A stretch of 40,297 nt of DNA from Candidatus Contendibacter sp. (lineage in GTDB: Bacteria > Pseudomonadota > Gammaproteobacteria > Competibacterales > Competibacteraceae): the NCBI GenBank assembly GCA_020890855.1, contig JAJHPN010000086.1, positions 1 through 40,297 of the forward strand. The letters run 5' to 3'. Under the pieces are notes generated by a model. The model searched no databases. It was given only the letters and a program-made list of their open reading frames with translations, and was not told where the DNA came from. Both the position numbers and the translations under genes were made by a program. Shown piece by piece: positions 16,985 to 24,263 of the stretch. Every line of letters begins with the position of its first letter. Within the stretch, counting starts at the first letter, position 1.

Positions 16985-18171
16985 CCGAATCATGGCGGCG
17001 GAGCGGGCGGCAGGTAGGCGGCATAGTTTTGGCGCTGGCGGGCGGCGCTTTGACGACGCTGCTGATCCTGCTGCTGTTTTACCAGTTGGACGGCCTGACG
17101 GCGGTCGCGCCGTCGCTGATGCTGACCGGGACTGACTGGCAATTGACCCAGGGTCAGGGCGAAGCAACCGCCGCCGGTTTGGAAATTCGCCAGCCAGGTC
17201 CGCAGGGATGGGTGGTGGCGCAAGGTTCAGCCCGAATGATGCAAGCAAAGCTGTATCGGCGGTTGTTCTGGCAGGTGGATGGTCTTGCCCCGGACCGTGA
17301 ATTGCGGCTGGTCTGGACGACCCAGACCGAACCGCGTACCCCGCGGGAGCGGGTTTTGCCTGTGGCAGGGCCGGCTGGCGGCGCATTCGACCTGAGCGCC
17401 GAACCTTACTGGCAGGGCCGGATCGCCATGATTGGCCTGATGGCGCGTGGGCCATTGCCGCAGCCGCTGATCATCCGCCGATTGGAATTGCAGCCCGCGC
17501 GGTTAACCGCGGCTGAGCTGTGGCGCCGGGCGGTCGAGGACTGGACCTCGTTTGAGGACTGGAGCCAGCGATCCATCAATTACACCAGCGGCGCGCCGCT
17601 GGATGCGCTATTTCCGCCGGTATTGATCGTGGCGCTGTGGATCGGATTCAGCGCCGCGCTCTATGCGCTGTTCGTTCCGCCGCGCTGGCGGGTGAACGGA
17701 CTATCGCCCTACGCCGCACTGTTTCTGCTCGGCTGGCTGACGCTGGATTTGCGCTGGCAATGGGACTTGACTCAACGCCTGGAACGGACCCGGGAGCGCT
17801 TTGCCGACAAGGACGGAGTTGAACGGCGGCTGGCTGATCTCGACGGCGTCCTGTACCGGTTTTTGGGCGAGGTCCGTCAGCGCTTGCCGGAAAAACCAGC
17901 CCGGCTTTTTATCATCAGCAACGATCCACAAGGCTTCTGGGCGGGTCGCGCCCGCTATCATTTATTGCCGCATAACGGTTATGCCGGATTGTCGCAATTG
18001 CCGCCCCCCAGCCAAGCCCGTTCCGGCGATTATGTGCTGATTCTGTCACCGCTCGCAGCCGTGGCTTACAACACGGCGCAGCGGGTTCTGGAAGGGGACA
18101 AACAACGCCTGCCGGCTGAGTTGTTATACGCCGCGCCGCTGGGAGCGCTGTTCCGGGTGGGGGGAGACTGA
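16981..18171 (+). CDS. Membrane protein of unknown function with periplasmic domain (glycan cluster)
   Basis: The ATG at 16981 overlaps the epimerase stop as ATGA; an ATG at 16972 is also in frame. The 396-residue protein has a membrane helix at about residues 13-37. A beta-rich domain of about 190 residues (about 45-205), probably periplasmic, follows. Two further helices lie at about 210-235 and 243-262 (FPPVLIVALWIGFSAALYALF, SPYAALFLLGWLTLDLRW). A final soluble domain contains RLFIISNDPQGFWAGRARYHLLPHNGY. I recognise no family. It is followed without a gap by another membrane gene, and the two probably work together on the exported or lipid-linked glycan. Confidence 0.7.
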   Translation: MTESWRRSGRQVGGIVLALAGGALTTLLILLLFYQLDGLTAVAPSLMLTGTDWQLTQGQGEATAAGLEIRQPGPQGWVVAQGSARMMQAKLYRRLFWQVDGLAPDRELRLVWTTQTEPRTPRERVLPVAGPAGGAFDLSAEPYWQGRIAMIGLMARGPLPQPLIIRRLELQPARLTAAELWRRAVEDWTSFEDWSQRSINYTSGAPLDALFPPVLIVALWIGFSAALYALFVPPRWRVNGLSPYAALFLLGWLTLDLRWQWDLTQRLERTRERFADKDGVERRLADLDGVLYRFLGEVRQRLPEKPARLFIISNDPQGFWAGRARYHLLPHNGYAGLSQLPPPSQARSGDYVLILSPLAAVAYNTAQRVLEGDKQRLPAELLYAAPLGALFRVGGD

Positions 18172-19617
18172 ATGGCGATGGCAGGATGGTGGGTCGGATT
18201 GGCGCTGGCGATGCCGTGGCTGGCCGGCGCGCTCTGGGTGCGGGCATTATGGCGCGACGCCCCGGCGGGTGTCTGGTCGCTGGCGTTGGGCTATGGCTAT
18301 ATCCTCGGGCTTTTGAGCGTTACGCTGTTGCTGCGGGTGCAGGCGGCGGTGGGCTGGCCGCTGGATTTTACCGCGCCCCTGACGGTGATGACGCTGTTGG
18401 CGCTGGTGGGCGGTTGGCGAACATGGCGGCAGCGCGGAGCGAATGCCGGACAACCGCGCAATAGCGACTGGCGCGGGCAACCGCTCTGGCAATGGTTACT
18501 GTTTGCGGTATTGCTGGGCTGGTTGGGCTGGCGGTTCGCCACCTTGGCGCAGGAGGTCTGGCTGCGGCCGCTGTATCCCTGGGATGCCTGGACTACTTGG
18601 GCGGTCCGACCCCGGGTGTGGGCGGAGTTGCGTGAACTGACCCCGTTTGTCGCCCCCCATCTCTGGTTGACCGATCCCACCGGTTCGGTCTACACCATTG
18701 ACGCCTGGACCTATCCCTACACCGTTCCGCTGCTGACGTTGTGGCCGACACTGGCGTTCGGCGCCTGGAACGAAACCGCCGCCAACCTGCCCTGGATCGG
18801 CGCGGCGCTGGCGCTGGGCCTGGGCTTCTACGGACAGGCGCGGCGCTGGGGCGCAACGCCCTTGATTGCGTTGATTTTTACCTGGCTGCTGCTATCGCTG
18901 CCGCTGCTGGATACGCACGTCGCTCTGGCCGGTTATGCCGATTTATGGCTGGCGACGGTGTTTGGCCTGGCGGTGATCGCTTTTTTTCAATGGGCGCGAA
19001 CCGGGGACCGCTGGCAGGGCGTCCTGGCGGTGCTGCTGGCGCTGGCCTGTCCGTTGATCAAGCTGGAGGGAGCAGTCTGGTTGTTGTTGCTGGTTCCGGC
19101 GCTGCTGACCGCCTGGTTGCGAGGCTGGCCGTTGCGGGTTTTGGCCGCGACGGCGGCGCTGCTGGGCGTCGTCTGGTGGGCGGTGGACGGCGTGGAATTC
19201 ACCCTCCCTGGCCTCGGCGAGTTCCGGTTGAAACCGGAGCTGATTCAGGTTCCCTACTTGGGGTTATTCAACCTGGGCTACCGGGGAACCTGGGAGCCGG
19301 TGTGGAAGAACGTCCTGATCCTGGCGAACTGGCACCTCTTTGGCTATCTGGCGCTGATCGCCGCAGGATGGACCTTGCGCGCGGCGGCGGGCGGTTTGAC
19401 TGAACGCTGGCGGCGGGTGGAGCTGGCGCTGGTGATCGCCAGCTTGCTGGCGCTGTTTGTGCTGTTTTTCCTGACCGACGCCCAGCGCTGGGCTGAGCAA
19501 TACACCAGCATTAACCGGGTTTTTCTGGAGTTCATCCCGGCTTTGCTGTTCTGGACGCTGACTGTTGTGGTTCCGTCGTGTTCAACCTGCCGTCCAGTCC
19601 AGCGTTTACCCGAATAA
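18172..19617 (+). CDS. Polytopic membrane protein, possible GT-C type glycosyltransferase or ligase
   Basis: The protein has 481 residues and starts directly after the preceding stop. About ten to twelve hydrophobic segments alternate with short loops. A longer loop at about residues 125-185 contains EVWLRPLYPWDAWTTWAVRPRV and LTDPTGSVYTIDAWTYPYTVPLL, rich in Trp, Tyr, Asp and Pro. A polytopic protein with an early acidic or aromatic loop resembles GT-C enzymes (PMT/ArnT-like) that use lipid-phosphate sugars. I cannot match a specific family, so this is an inference. The C-terminus (VVVPSCSTCRPVQRLPE) is less hydrophobic and might be altered. The gene ends 21 bases before a convergent gene. 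A matching, unnamed neighbour upstream suggests a two-protein membrane unit. Confidence 0.7.
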   Translation: MAMAGWWVGLALAMPWLAGALWVRALWRDAPAGVWSLALGYGYILGLLSVTLLLRVQAAVGWPLDFTAPLTVMTLLALVGGWRTWRQRGANAGQPRNSDWRGQPLWQWLLFAVLLGWLGWRFATLAQEVWLRPLYPWDAWTTWAVRPRVWAELRELTPFVAPHLWLTDPTGSVYTIDAWTYPYTVPLLTLWPTLAFGAWNETAANLPWIGAALALGLGFYGQARRWGATPLIALIFTWLLLSLPLLDTHVALAGYADLWLATVFGLAVIAFFQWARTGDRWQGVLAVLLALACPLIKLEGAVWLLLLVPALLTAWLRGWPLRVLAATAALLGVVWWAVDGVEFTLPGLGEFRLKPELIQVPYLGLFNLGYRGTWEPVWKNVLILANWHLFGYLALIAAGWTLRAAAGGLTERWRRVELALVIASLLALFVLFFLTDAQRWAEQYTSINRVFLEFIPALLFWTLTVVVPSCSTCRPVQRLPE

Positions 19618-19638
19618 AGATCGCGCTGCGTCTTGGCC

Positions 19639-20007
19639 TCAAGCCGGCGGATCGGGCGGGACAGCGCTGGCATCCGGATCGGGCGCTTGCGCCTCCAGCA
19701 GCGCCAGCCGTTGCGCCAGTCGGCGAATCTGCCGCTCCTGACGGGACCGTTCCAGGTCCATGGTCAGGATTTTGATCAGCAGCAGTCCAAAGCCCAGCAC
19801 CAGCACCAGAATGGGCGGATAGCCAACCCCCGTGCGGATCGCCAGCCAGTCGGTCATCTGCGGGAATAGCCCCAGCAGCACCGCTACTGCCGCCGCTCCC
19901 AGCCACCACACCGCGTAAGGGCCGTGCAAATGGTCGCGGCGCACCAGAAACAGGATGCCGAAGGCGATGCCCAGCCCCAGCAGGGCGGAAGTGATCTGGT
20001 AGGTCAT
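19639..20007 (-). CDS. DUF2304 family small membrane protein
   Basis: The protein has 122 residues with three hydrophobic segments (about 5-22, 33-47 and 65-84). A charged helical tail (MDLERSRQERQIRRLAQRL) and an Ala/Pro/Asp-rich end follow. The topology, the GxLFPQMTDWLA stretch after the second helix, the ILVLVLGFGLLLIKIL helix and the heptad-like tail match DUF2304 proteins as I know them. Those are commonly encoded next to GT2 glycosyltransferases that make dolichyl- or undecaprenyl-phosphate sugars. Here it runs opposite to the glycan cluster and meets it tail to tail. The 223 bases upstream (20008-20230) hold no convincing gene on this strand and a poor ribosome-binding site. The role is unknown, perhaps assisting polyprenyl-phosphate sugar synthesis. 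Confidence 0.75.
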   Translation of the reverse strand: MTYQITSALLGLGIAFGILFLVRRDHLHGPYAVWWLGAAAVAVLLGLFPQMTDWLAIRTGVGYPPILVLVLGFGLLLIKILTMDLERSRQERQIRRLAQRLALLEAQAPDPDASAVPPDPPA

Positions 20008-20035
20008 GGCGTTGTGCTGGAGTCAGTCCGGGGCG

Positions 20036-20052
20036 TCGGCAGTGGCTGCCGA
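20036..20052. repeat. Short perfect hairpin upstream of the DUF2304 gene
   Basis: TCGGCAG and CTGCCGA form a perfect 7-bp inverted repeat with the 3-base loop TGG, between the divergent DUF2304 and RNase D genes. It could be an operator or a leader hairpin; nothing further can be said. Confidence 0.35.
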
Positions 20053-20180
20053 GGGCCTGAAAGCAATGCGGGCAATGCCGAGAATGCTGGTTTGCAACCG
20101 ATCAGGGGCCATGACGTTAATGCCGAGGATCGGGCTCATAAGCAGGACGGCGGTTGGGAGACCAAGTGATTGGGAGCGGC

Positions 20181-20186
20181 TATTAT
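20181..20186 (+). promoter_or_regulatory. Possible -10 box for the RNase D gene
   Basis: TATTAT matches the -10 consensus at five of six positions and lies 45 bases before the ATG. No good -35 hexamer is found at 16-18 bases, so the call is tentative. The rest of the gap 20008-20230 has no supported gene. Confidence 0.3.
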
Positions 20187-20230
20187 ACGCATCATGCCTC
20201 GCTCGCTGCGTTTCGCCATTGGAAACCCAC

Positions 20231-21352
20231 ATGACTGATCTGTATCTTGCCGACCAGTCGGCATTCACCGACTTCTGCGCCGGATTGCGCGGGGCAGGGT
20301 GGCTGGCGCTGGACACCGAATTTATTCGGGAACGCACCTACTACCCGCAGCTCTGCCTGATTCAGATCGCCGGTCCCGATGATCGCATCGCCTGTATTGA
20401 CCCCCTGGCGTTGCCATCGCTGGACCCGTTGCTGGACCTGCTCTACGACCCGGCCATGACCAAGATCCTGCACGCGGCCCATCAGGATTTGGAAATCTTT
20501 TTTCACCTGCGCGGGGCTGTTCCAGCGCCGATCTTCGACACCCAACTGGCGGCGCTGGCCTTGGGCCAGGGCCAGCAGATCGGTTACGCGGCGCTGGTGC
20601 AGCAAACCCTCGGCGTAGAACTGGCCAAGACCCACACCCGCGCTGACTGGCAGCGCCGCCCGCTGGTCCCGGAATGGCTGGTTTACGCGGCGGATGACGT
20701 GCGCCATCTGCCGGAACTGTACCGGCGGCAACAGGCGGCGCTGGCGGAACGGGGCTGGCTGGCGGCGCTGGCCGAAGATTTTGCCGCATTGGCCGATCCT
20801 GACCGCTATCGACCACAGCCGGTGGAGACCTGGCGGCGGGTTCGCGATCATCAACGGCTGCGCGGCGTCCATCTGGCGGTCTTGCGGGCGCTGGCGGCCT
20901 GGCGCGAAGAACAGGCTATCGCCCATGACCGGCCCCGGCGCTGGATTGTCGATGATCTTGCCTTGATTGAACTGGCCCGACGGCTGCCAAGAGTCTTGGA
21001 TGATCTGCAACGGATACCCGGCTTGGCCCCCGCCACGCGCCAGCGTCATGGCGAAACGCTGCTGGCGAGAATTGCCGCCGCCCGTCTCGAACCGCCGGAA
21101 GATTGGCCGATCCTGCCGCGCCGAACGCCACTCACGCCCGGACAAGCGGCTCAGATCGATGATCTGCTGGCCTTGATCGCGGATCAGGCGAACCAGTTCG
21201 GAATTTCGCCCGAAGCGCTGGCTGGCCGACAGGATGCAGCGCGATGGCTGGCGGGCGAGGATTCGCCGCTGCGTCATGGCTGGCGGGCGGCGGTTATTGG
21301 ACGGGAATTACAGCAACGGGTCGCGGAGGGAGTAGACCGGCTAGGAAGATAG
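20231..21352 (+). CDS. rnd: Ribonuclease D
   Basis: The ATG at 20231 gives 373 residues, the usual RNase D length. The frame is open 225 bases further upstream, but that part shows no RNase D similarity. All DEDDy exonuclease motifs are present: WLALDTEF (Asp and Glu at about residues 30 and 32), ILHAAHQDLEIF (Asp at about 86), and YAADDVRHLPELY (Asp and catalytic-site residues at about 155-160). A first HRDC domain lies at about 208-280 (RLRGVHLAVLRALAAWREEQA) and a second, divergent one up to the C-terminus. The enzyme trims the 3' ends of tRNA precursors and other stable RNAs in the cytoplasm, using two divalent metal ions. It is a stand-alone gene between the glycan cluster and the signalling locus. 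Confidence 0.93.
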   Translation: MTDLYLADQSAFTDFCAGLRGAGWLALDTEFIRERTYYPQLCLIQIAGPDDRIACIDPLALPSLDPLLDLLYDPAMTKILHAAHQDLEIFFHLRGAVPAPIFDTQLAALALGQGQQIGYAALVQQTLGVELAKTHTRADWQRRPLVPEWLVYAADDVRHLPELYRRQQAALAERGWLAALAEDFAALADPDRYRPQPVETWRRVRDHQRLRGVHLAVLRALAAWREEQAIAHDRPRRWIVDDLALIELARRLPRVLDDLQRIPGLAPATRQRHGETLLARIAAARLEPPEDWPILPRRTPLTPGQAAQIDDLLALIADQANQFGISPEALAGRQDAARWLAGEDSPLRHGWRAAVIGRELQQRVAEGVDRLGR

Positions 21353-21424
21353 GGAAGTCTTCCTGTTCACTCTCCCGCGCTCGCCCAATTCAGGCCACAT
21401 TCACCCGGTTAGCGGATACTTAAT

Positions 21425-21465
21425 GCGTCATCATTGGCAGGGGCGTCAGTGGGCCTTGATGACGC
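21425..21465. repeat. Inverted repeat between rnd and the glycine-zipper gene
   Basis: GCGTCATCA (21425-21433) and TGATGACGC (21457-21465) are perfect reverse complements with a 23-base spacer, which itself contains a GGCGTCA half-copy. It may be an rnd terminator without a T-run, or an operator for the downstream lipoprotein gene. The remaining bases of the gap 21353-21555 show nothing else. Confidence 0.4.
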
Positions 21466-21555
21466 CGCCGCCACCCAGGTTTCCCTGCGCCAGTAGCCGC
21501 AGCTATCCTTCTTCACAGTGATTTTCGACGGTTACCCACTATTAGGAGAACGCTT

Positions 21556-21906
21556 ATGCGAACGCCACTCAAACTCGCAATTCTGGCCGCAATACTGGGC
21601 TTGATCACCGCCTGCGTCCCGCCGCCGCCGGGCGCTCCTCCCAACTACTACACCACGGGCAATGCGCTGATGGGTGCAGCGGCAGGCGCAGCGATTGGTC
21701 ACGCCATTGATCCGACCGGCGGGGCTGTCACCGGCGCATTGGGCGGGGCGCTGATCGGTGGGGCCATCGGCAACCAGATGGATTACCAGGAGCAGCAACT
21801 CCAGTACTACGAGGGACGACCGCCACGCTATTACGATTACGACGACGGTTACTACTACAATCGCCCACCGTCCCGCTATTACTACAACAATCCACCGCCG
21901 TACTGA
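21556..21906 (+). CDS. Glycine-zipper outer-membrane lipoprotein with Tyr-rich tail
   Basis: The protein has 116 residues; the start has a strong AGGAG at an 8-base spacing. A lipoprotein signal peptide ends in lipobox LITAC at about residue 20, followed by a Pro-rich linker. The glycine-zipper segment spans about 36-77, with GAAAGAAIGHAI and GALGGALIGGAIGN, a GxxxG pattern that packs helices in membranes. The last 35 residues are dominated by Tyr, Pro, Asp and Asn (YYDYDDGYYYN). Family relatives such as 17-kDa-antigen-like proteins and SlyB sit in the outer membrane and affect envelope stability. The Tyr-rich tail is not standard in those and may be surface-exposed. It ends nine bases before the convergent response-regulator gene. 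Confidence 0.78.
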   Translation: MRTPLKLAILAAILGLITACVPPPPGAPPNYYTTGNALMGAAAGAAIGHAIDPTGGAVTGALGGALIGGAIGNQMDYQEQQLQYYEGRPPRYYDYDDGYYYNRPPSRYYYNNPPPY

Positions 21907-21915
21907 ATAGCGGCT

Positions 21916-23061
21916 CTATGCCGGCGGGTTCAGCACCTTCACCGTCGACTTCCGCAGGTTGGCCTGAAAGTTATAGAGCCGCGCCAGAAAGCTGTCGGTG
22001 ACTTCATGGCCGCGGGCGCACAGCAACGCCCCTGCCGCTGTGCGAATATCCTCGGCCAGCACCATCCCCGGTTTTAGCGCCAGAATCGAAATCTCCTTGA
22101 TTGCATTGCGTCGTTCCGCAGTGGGACTGCGGATCGCAGCCAGGGCCTCCAGCATGGTCGAATCGTACTGTTCACTCCGGGTGCGCAGGATGGTGAGCGT
22201 CGTTTCCGCTGCGTAGCCGTGGTTGATCAGTGTGTCGAAATCGCTGGCGAGACGCAGGATATGGCCGCCCAGTCCCGGCCAGTCCAGCGCTTTCGGATCG
22301 AATCGATAAGCCTGATCCTGATGGTTCAGGATGGCGATGACCGGTTCCAGTCGGGGAATGCCGCCGAGTAGTTGAAAGGTCATGGCCGGCAACCGCTCCA
22401 CCATCAGCTGTTCCGCTTCGCTGAGAACCCCGCCTTGATAGAGCTTGTCCAGCGTGTCTGACGGTAGGGTGATGCAGCTCAGTTGTGACAGCATGGCCGC
22501 TACGTCCAGTTGCCACCAGTCCTGTTCAACGCCCAGCTGCTTGGCCAGGTCCATGGCGTGACGGCGGATGCGGTTGGCGCGACCAAACGCAGTCGGGTTG
22601 GCCAGCGCCAGAATATCGGTCAAGGTCTTGATGGTCCCGCGCAGGGTCTGCTCCAGCAGCACCCGCTCCGCCGTGATCAACCGAGATTGTTCGGTAGCGG
22701 CTTCAAAGGCGGCCAGCAGGATTTTAGGCGGACAGGGCTTGGTCAGAAAGCGGAAGACCTGACCTTCGTTGACTGCCGCAATGGCGGAATCGAGATCGGT
22801 TTGCCCGGTCAGCAGCATCCGCACGGTATCAGGAACCCGTTGCCGCACCTGGCTGAGAAACGCCGCGCCGTCCATCCCCGGCATCCGCATATCCGACAGC
22901 ACCACCGCAAAGGGCGATTCGCTGCGCTGGATCAGGTCCAGGCCTTCGGCGGCGGTGGCGGCGGTATGCACCTCATAATGGCGATGCAGGTGCAGTTTTA
23001 GTCCCTCCAGCACTCGGGCTTCGTCATCCACGCAGAGTACATGGGGGCGATCCTGATTCAC
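21916..23061 (-). CDS. Response regulator with degenerate HD-GYP-type output domain
   Basis: The protein has 381 residues. The receiver domain (about 5-122) carries acidic pocket VDDE and phosphoacceptor Asp57 in LSDMRMPG; Thr and Lys appear in LLTGQ and FLTKPCPP. The output domain (about 150-300) is laid out like HD-GYP (RANRIRRHAMDLAKQLG, then a helix with AAMLSQLSCITLPSDTL). The HD dipeptide is replaced by SQ and no GYP follows, so cyclic-di-GMP hydrolysis is unlikely. A C-terminal stretch (about 320-375) resembles the extra domain of such regulators (LKPGMVLAEDIRTAAGALLCARG). From memory, this SQ version is shared by a whole subfamily, so it is probably not recent decay. It is the last gene of the kinase operon, five bases after the HDOD gene. 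Confidence 0.82.
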   Translation of the reverse strand: MNQDRPHVLCVDDEARVLEGLKLHLHRHYEVHTAATAAEGLDLIQRSESPFAVVLSDMRMPGMDGAAFLSQVRQRVPDTVRMLLTGQTDLDSAIAAVNEGQVFRFLTKPCPPKILLAAFEAATEQSRLITAERVLLEQTLRGTIKTLTDILALANPTAFGRANRIRRHAMDLAKQLGVEQDWWQLDVAAMLSQLSCITLPSDTLDKLYQGGVLSEAEQLMVERLPAMTFQLLGGIPRLEPVIAILNHQDQAYRFDPKALDWPGLGGHILRLASDFDTLINHGYAAETTLTILRTRSEQYDSTMLEALAAIRSPTAERRNAIKEISILALKPGMVLAEDIRTAAGALLCARGHEVTDSFLARLYNFQANLRKSTVKVLNPPA

Positions 23062-23066
23062 GGTGG

Positions 23067-24263
23067 TTACTCCTTAGGCGATTGCGTTTGTTCCAGAGCC
23101 AGACTCCGCCACTCCGCCAGTTGCGTCGGGGTGACGCCGAGCGACTCCAGATATGCCGGATCAATGGATTGGCTGCCGGGTGGATGCGGCGTGGTGGTTT
23201 CCTGCACCAACAGGTTGGCCAGATACACCGCCGCCAGCACGTCAAAGCCGCGTTGCGGCACCTTCTGCGGCTGATGATGGTTAGCGACCGCCTCAATGAT
23301 GGGATACGGCAGTCCCCACAGCCCTAGCAGATATGCGCCGATTTCGGCGTGCGACACCCCAAGGATTTGATGCTCGGCCTGATAGCGCGGGATTTGCGTC
23401 TGCGCCGCCTGCGCCTGCGCCTGCGCCATCTGGTCGGGTATTTCGGTCGCCATGATCAGGCGGCCAATATCGTGCAGCAAGCCGGCCATGAACGCATCGT
23501 CCGCCTGACTTTTATCGCCGCACAGCCGCCGGGCCAGCGCCGCCACCCGCAAAGCGTGATCCTGCAAGGCGTCCAGCGACAATCCATGCAGTGGTTGGGC
23601 GCTCTGAAACACCTCGACCGTCAACACCAGATTGCGCACCATGATGAAACCCAGGTAGCGCACGGCTTCCTCAATGTTGACGATGCGCCGCGCCAGGCGG
23701 AAAAACGCTGAGTTGACGACTTGCAGGAGTTTGGCGCAAATCGCCATATCCTTCTTTAACAACCGGGCGATGTCATCAATCCCGGCCTGATCATCAGCAA
23801 GAGCCTGCATCAGGGCATGGTAGGTCCGGGGGATTGACGGCAATCGGTCAATCCGGCCGATGATCTGGCGCAAATTGCCATCGGCGTCATCGAGCAGCGC
23901 CTGTACGAGGCAGGCCCGCTCCACCAGATTCTCCAGATATTGCGCATCGCAGGGCTTGCTGAGAAATTGATGGGCCACCGGCACCGCCTGCAAGGCCATT
24001 TTCATTTCCATGTAGCCGGACAGAATAATCCGCACCGTCTTGGGATGATGATCCTTGGCATAGCGCAGCAACTGGGCGCCATCCACGCCAGGCATGCGCA
24101 TATCAGACACCAGCACATCAAAGCTCTGGGTTTGCAGTAGCTCCAGCGCCGCCTCACCGCCGACTGCAAAGGTCATGTCCCACTTGCGGCGGTTCTTGCG
24201 GAGCAGGTTTTGCAAACCTTCCAGAATGTGCGGTTCGTCGTCGACAAACAAAATGCGCTTCAT
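23067..24263 (-). CDS. Response regulator with HDOD output domain
   Basis: The protein has 398 residues. The receiver domain spans about 1-120, with FVDDEPHILEGL, phosphoacceptor Asp54 in LVSDMRMPG, Ser in ILSGYMEM and Lys in FLSKPC. The HDOD domain spans about 135-330: LPSIPRTYHALMQAL, LLKKDMAICAKLLQVVNSAFF and VNIEEAVRYLGFIMVRNLVL. It also includes AGLLHDIGRLIM and SHAEIGAYLLGLWGLPYPIIEAV near ANHHQP. HDOD proteins resemble HD phosphohydrolases but usually act as protein-binding or signalling modules; here an HD pair is kept in LLHDIG. The start overlaps the preceding kinase gene by four bases (ATGA), so both are co-translated. It is probably phosphorylated by a neighbouring kinase. Confidence 0.88.
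   Translation of the reverse strand: MKRILFVDDEPHILEGLQNLLRKNRRKWDMTFAVGGEAALELLQTQSFDVLVSDMRMPGVDGAQLLRYAKDHHPKTVRIILSGYMEMKMALQAVPVAHQFLSKPCDAQYLENLVERACLVQALLDDADGNLRQIIGRIDRLPSIPRTYHALMQALADDQAGIDDIARLLKKDMAICAKLLQVVNSAFFRLARRIVNIEEAVRYLGFIMVRNLVLTVEVFQSAQPLHGLSLDALQDHALRVAALARRLCGDKSQADDAFMAGLLHDIGRLIMATEIPDQMAQAQAQAAQTQIPRYQAEHQILGVSHAEIGAYLLGLWGLPYPIIEAVANHHQPQKVPQRGFDVLAAVYLANLLVQETTTPHPPGSQSIDPAYLESLGVTPTQLAEWRSLALEQTQSPKE

Noticed and set aside
20023-20337. 104-residue - strand frame upstream of the DUF2304 gene
   Set aside because: The middle part looks mildly protein-like, but the frame covers the rnd start and has no start signal or domain, so it is not called.
20192-21277. 361-residue open frame on the - strand opposite rnd
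   Set aside because: It lies fully antisense to a gene with all RNase D motifs, is dominated by Arg and Gln, and has no domain pattern; GC-rich shadow frame.
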